Shown piece by piece: positions 12,366-14,278 of a stretch of DNA of 14,278 bases. Numbering within the stretch: the first letter of the stretch is position 1; every line of letters begins with the position of its first letter. The DNA is from CAZOWW01 sp964583765. Lineage in GTDB: Bacteria; Actinomycetota; Actinomycetes; Actinomycetales; Kineosporiaceae. A program made the position numbers and the translations under genes. The DNA is taken from NCBI GenBank assembly GCA_964583765.1, contig CAZOWW010000140.1, positions 1 to 14,278 on the forward strand, read 5' to 3'. The notes beneath the pieces were generated by a model. That model worked only from the letters and a program-made list of their open reading frames with translations, did not search any database and was not told the origin of the DNA.

Positions 12366-14027
12366 TCACCCCCAGGACGGCCACCACATGCGGGCGTCCA
12401 GGGCGCCGTGGGTGATCGGGACGTCGGCGTAGATCGGGTAGAAGTAGCCGAAGGCCATGACGGCGAGGATGACGATGGTGCCGGCGACCACGGCTCCGGT
12501 CATGCGCCGGTCGGGGGAGGCGTTGCTGGGTCCCAGGATCAGGCCGAGGGCGTAGACCAGGGCGAGGACGACCCAGGGGGTGAAGGCGATGGCGTAGAAG
12601 GTGAAGATCGTGCGGCTCTGCCAGTTGAACCAGGGCAGGTAGCCGCCGACGAAGCCGGCCAGGATCGCCCCGGCGCGCCAGTCGCGGCGCAGGAGCCAGG
12701 CGAACAGGAGCACGCCCACCGCGAGGGTCGCGCCCCACCAGATGACCGGGTTGCCCAGGTTGTCCACGGCCGCGACGCACTGGTTGTTGCCCTTGCCGCA
12801 GCCCGTGGCGTTGAAGTTGAGCCAGAACATCGTGGGCCGGCCCTCGACGAGCCAGGACCAGGGGTTGGACATCCACGGGTGCGAGTCGTGCACGTTGTTG
12901 TGGAAGCGGAAGGCCTCGACGTGGTAATGCCACAGACCGCGGATCGGTCCGGGCATCCAGCCCCAGCCGGAGGCGGCGTCGTGGGTGTCGGCCCAGTTGC
13001 GGTCCCAGGCGTTGTTGGACAGGAACCAGCCGGTCCAGGTGACCAGGTAGGTGGCCACGGCCAGCGGGAAGGTGGTCAGGAAGCTGTAGGCGCCGTCCGT
13101 GACCAGCGATCCCCACCACAGGCGGTCACCAGCGGCGCGGCGGGCGCCCAGGTCCCACAGGAGGCTCAGGAGCAGGAACGCGACGAAGAACCACAGGCCG
13201 GACCACTTGACGCCCGCGCACAGGCCCAGGCAGACGGCTCCGGCCAGGCGCCAGGGGCGCAGCCAGGTCCAGGGCAGCCACCAGGGCAGGGGTCTGTCCT
13301 GCTCGAGGCGCCGGGCCAGGCGGCGTCGGGAGTGGTCGCGGTCCAGGAGCAAGCAGCCGAAGCCGGCCAGGGCCCAGAACATGACGAACAGGTCCAGCAG
13401 GCCGGTGCGGCTCTGGGTGAAGTGCTGGCCGTCCACGGCCAGGAGCAGGGCCGCGGTGGTGCCCAGCAGACTCGAGGAGAACAGCCGGCGGGCGATGCGC
13501 CCGAGCATGAGGATCGACAGCGTGCCGCAGAACGCGACCGAGAACCGCCACCCATACCGGTTGTTCTGGCCGAGCAGGAGTTCCCCGACCGCGATCATCC
13601 ACTTGCCCAGCGGGGGGTGGACCACGAAGTCGGCGTCATGGGTCCAGATCGCGGTGTTCCCCGCGTTCCACATCGTGACGGCTTTGTCAGAACTGGCGTC
13701 GATCCAGCGCATCTCGAAGCCGTACTTGATCATCGAGCCGGCCTGGCGCACGTAGTAGGCCTCGTCGAAGTTCAGTGCGGGTGGCCGGTCGAGGTGCCAG
13801 AAGCGCAGGAAACCCCCGATCAGCGTGACCAGCATCGGGCCCATCCAGCCCCAGAACCGGTCAGTTGCGGTGCGCCCGACCAGCCGGATCACCCACTCAC
13901 GGCTGCGGGACGGCGTCGGTGTCGGTTCGGGGGCCGGGGCCTGTTCGGCGGACGCCGAGGGGTCCGATTGTTCTGCCCCGGCGGGGCCGTCGTCGTCGAC
14001 GGCAGGCTCGGTGGTGATCACGGTCAC
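12366..14027 (-). CDS. pmt: Protein O-mannosyltransferase, copy 2 (GT39 / PMT family)
   Basis: A 553-residue paralogue of the adjacent enzyme with the same catalytic features: Asp88-Glu89 in LNFDEAYYV, HPPLGKW, many membrane segments and a WWPSWG end. Residues 85-539 are identical to copy 1. Residues 1-84 are diverged and 8 residues longer, with an acidic start and a Pro-rich stretch (PAPEPTPTPSRSRE). The residues just before the catalytic loop also differ (HLDRPPALNFDE against RLGNPPRLNFDE), as does the C-terminus (HGALDARM against KGAYDARL). These differences sit on the cytoplasmic tail, the start of the first outside loop and the last residues, so any specialisation would lie there. The GTG at 14027 matches the copy 1 start and follows the same TACCAT box; 80 further codons upstream are open but Arg/Pro-rich and not conserved. 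A strong terminator separates the two copies. Which copy is ancestral is not decided by the sequence. Confidence 0.92.
   Translation of the reverse strand: MTVITTEPAVDDDGPAGAEQSDPSASAEQAPAPEPTPTPSRSREWVIRLVGRTATDRFWGWMGPMLVTLIGGFLRFWHLDRPPALNFDEAYYVRQAGSMIKYGFEMRWIDASSDKAVTMWNAGNTAIWTHDADFVVHPPLGKWMIAVGELLLGQNNRYGWRFSVAFCGTLSILMLGRIARRLFSSSLLGTTAALLLAVDGQHFTQSRTGLLDLFVMFWALAGFGCLLLDRDHSRRRLARRLEQDRPLPWWLPWTWLRPWRLAGAVCLGLCAGVKWSGLWFFVAFLLLSLLWDLGARRAAGDRLWWGSLVTDGAYSFLTTFPLAVATYLVTWTGWFLSNNAWDRNWADTHDAASGWGWMPGPIRGLWHYHVEAFRFHNNVHDSHPWMSNPWSWLVEGRPTMFWLNFNATGCGKGNNQCVAAVDNLGNPVIWWGATLAVGVLLFAWLLRRDWRAGAILAGFVGGYLPWFNWQSRTIFTFYAIAFTPWVVLALVYALGLILGPSNASPDRRMTGAVVAGTIVILAVMAFGYFYPIYADVPITHGALDARMWWPSWG
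12412..13775 (-). repeat. 1364-bp direct repeat, copy 2 (mannosyltransferase core)
   Basis: Second copy of the block at 10633-11996, with no base difference seen. No terminal inverted repeats or transposase accompany either copy, so this is a tandem paralogue core rather than a mobile element. Confidence 0.9.
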
Positions 14028-14063
14028 CGCGACATGGTAGAGATGCGGCGGCCCTCCGCGTAG
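14027..14063 (-). promoter_or_regulatory. Predicted leaderless promoter of mannosyltransferase copy 2
   Basis: CTACGC (14058-14063), an 18-base spacer and TACCAT (14034-14039) lie before the GTG at 14027, exactly as for copy 1. Retention of these elements within otherwise changed upstream DNA supports both the promoter and the chosen start. Confidence 0.5.
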
Positions 14064-14278
14064 CCGGCTCCCGAGAGTGAGACCCGCACGGCCCGTTCCG
14101 GCGACGCAGGGACGTGATCGAACCGACCTCGACCACGCCGATCCGCCATCTCGGACGCCGCGCCGGGTTTGACCGGGCCGCGCGGGGACACGGATGATCG
14201 GCCGGTGAGCGAACCCCTGGACAGGACGAACGGCCGCCCGGACGGCCCGCAGCCCGGGATCCGACACCGAGATCGGAA
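14064..14278. other. Upstream region at window edge; possible start of a divergent plus-strand gene
   Basis: No complete gene is visible. A plus-strand frame starting at GTG 14205 (MSEPLDRTNGRPDG) stays open to the edge for 24 codons but has only a weak ribosome binding site. In mycobacteria the mannosyltransferase gene is divergent from rsmI, a 16S rRNA methyltransferase gene, so such a gene may begin here or just beyond; the visible residues do not prove it. Confidence 0.25.

Noticed and set aside
10633..13775. The duplicated block as an insertion sequence or composite transposon
   Set aside because: The repeats are mannosyltransferase coding sequence in direct orientation, without terminal inverted repeats, target-site duplication or transposase.
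10554..14063. Long plus-strand frames (568 and 551 codons) opposite the two mannosyltransferases
   Set aside because: They are Gln/Val/Gly/Asp-rich antisense shadows; the minus-strand frames carry the PMT catalytic motifs.

Overview
The window is very GC-rich, with strong third-position G/C bias, frequent GTG starts, 4- to 10-base gene overlaps and GC-only hairpins. Together with a protein O-mannosyltransferase, a DUF664/DinB-type protein, a WYL regulator and a cellulose-binding CBM2 glucanase, this points to an actinobacterium, probably one that uses polysaccharides. I cannot name the genus. No rRNA, tRNA, CRISPR array, transposase or phage gene was seen.

Layout. (1) Bases 1-991, plus strand: the C-terminal end of a hybrid sensor kinase (receiver end plus HPt domain), overlapping by 4 bases a stand-alone CheY-like receiver. 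(2) 992-3217: a secreted GH16 beta-glucanase with a middle module I do not recognise and a C-terminal CBM2. It is preceded by a promoter-like sequence with a perfect 14-bp LacI-family palindrome at the predicted transcription start, and followed by a hairpin. (3) 3406-5164, minus strand: a LacI-family regulator resembling CelR, convergent with the glucanase, and a DUF664 DinB-like protein. (4) 5270-6361, plus: a WYL regulator with a repeat-built acidic tail. (5) 6353-8709, minus: a second LacI-family regulator overlapping an unrecognised multi-pass membrane protein, whose end also overlaps the WYL gene. (6) 8710-9024: no gene. (7) 9025-12224, minus: protein O-mannosyltransferase copy 1, then a membrane-anchored CAP-domain protein, then a small YcxB-like membrane protein, probably one operon. 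(8) 12366-14027, minus: mannosyltransferase copy 2, separated from copy 1 by a 20-bp perfect stem-loop.

How it may work together. The CelR-like repressor probably controls the glucanase through the palindrome. The two mannosyltransferases would glycosylate Ser/Thr-rich parts of exported proteins. The CAP protein encoded 19 bases downstream of copy 1 has such a stalk, and the glucanase has two Thr-rich linkers, so both are candidate substrates.

The most striking signal is the mannosyltransferase pair. By eye, 1364 bp of the two genes are identical, while both ends and the intergenic DNA have diverged. This mosaic pattern suggests gene conversion.
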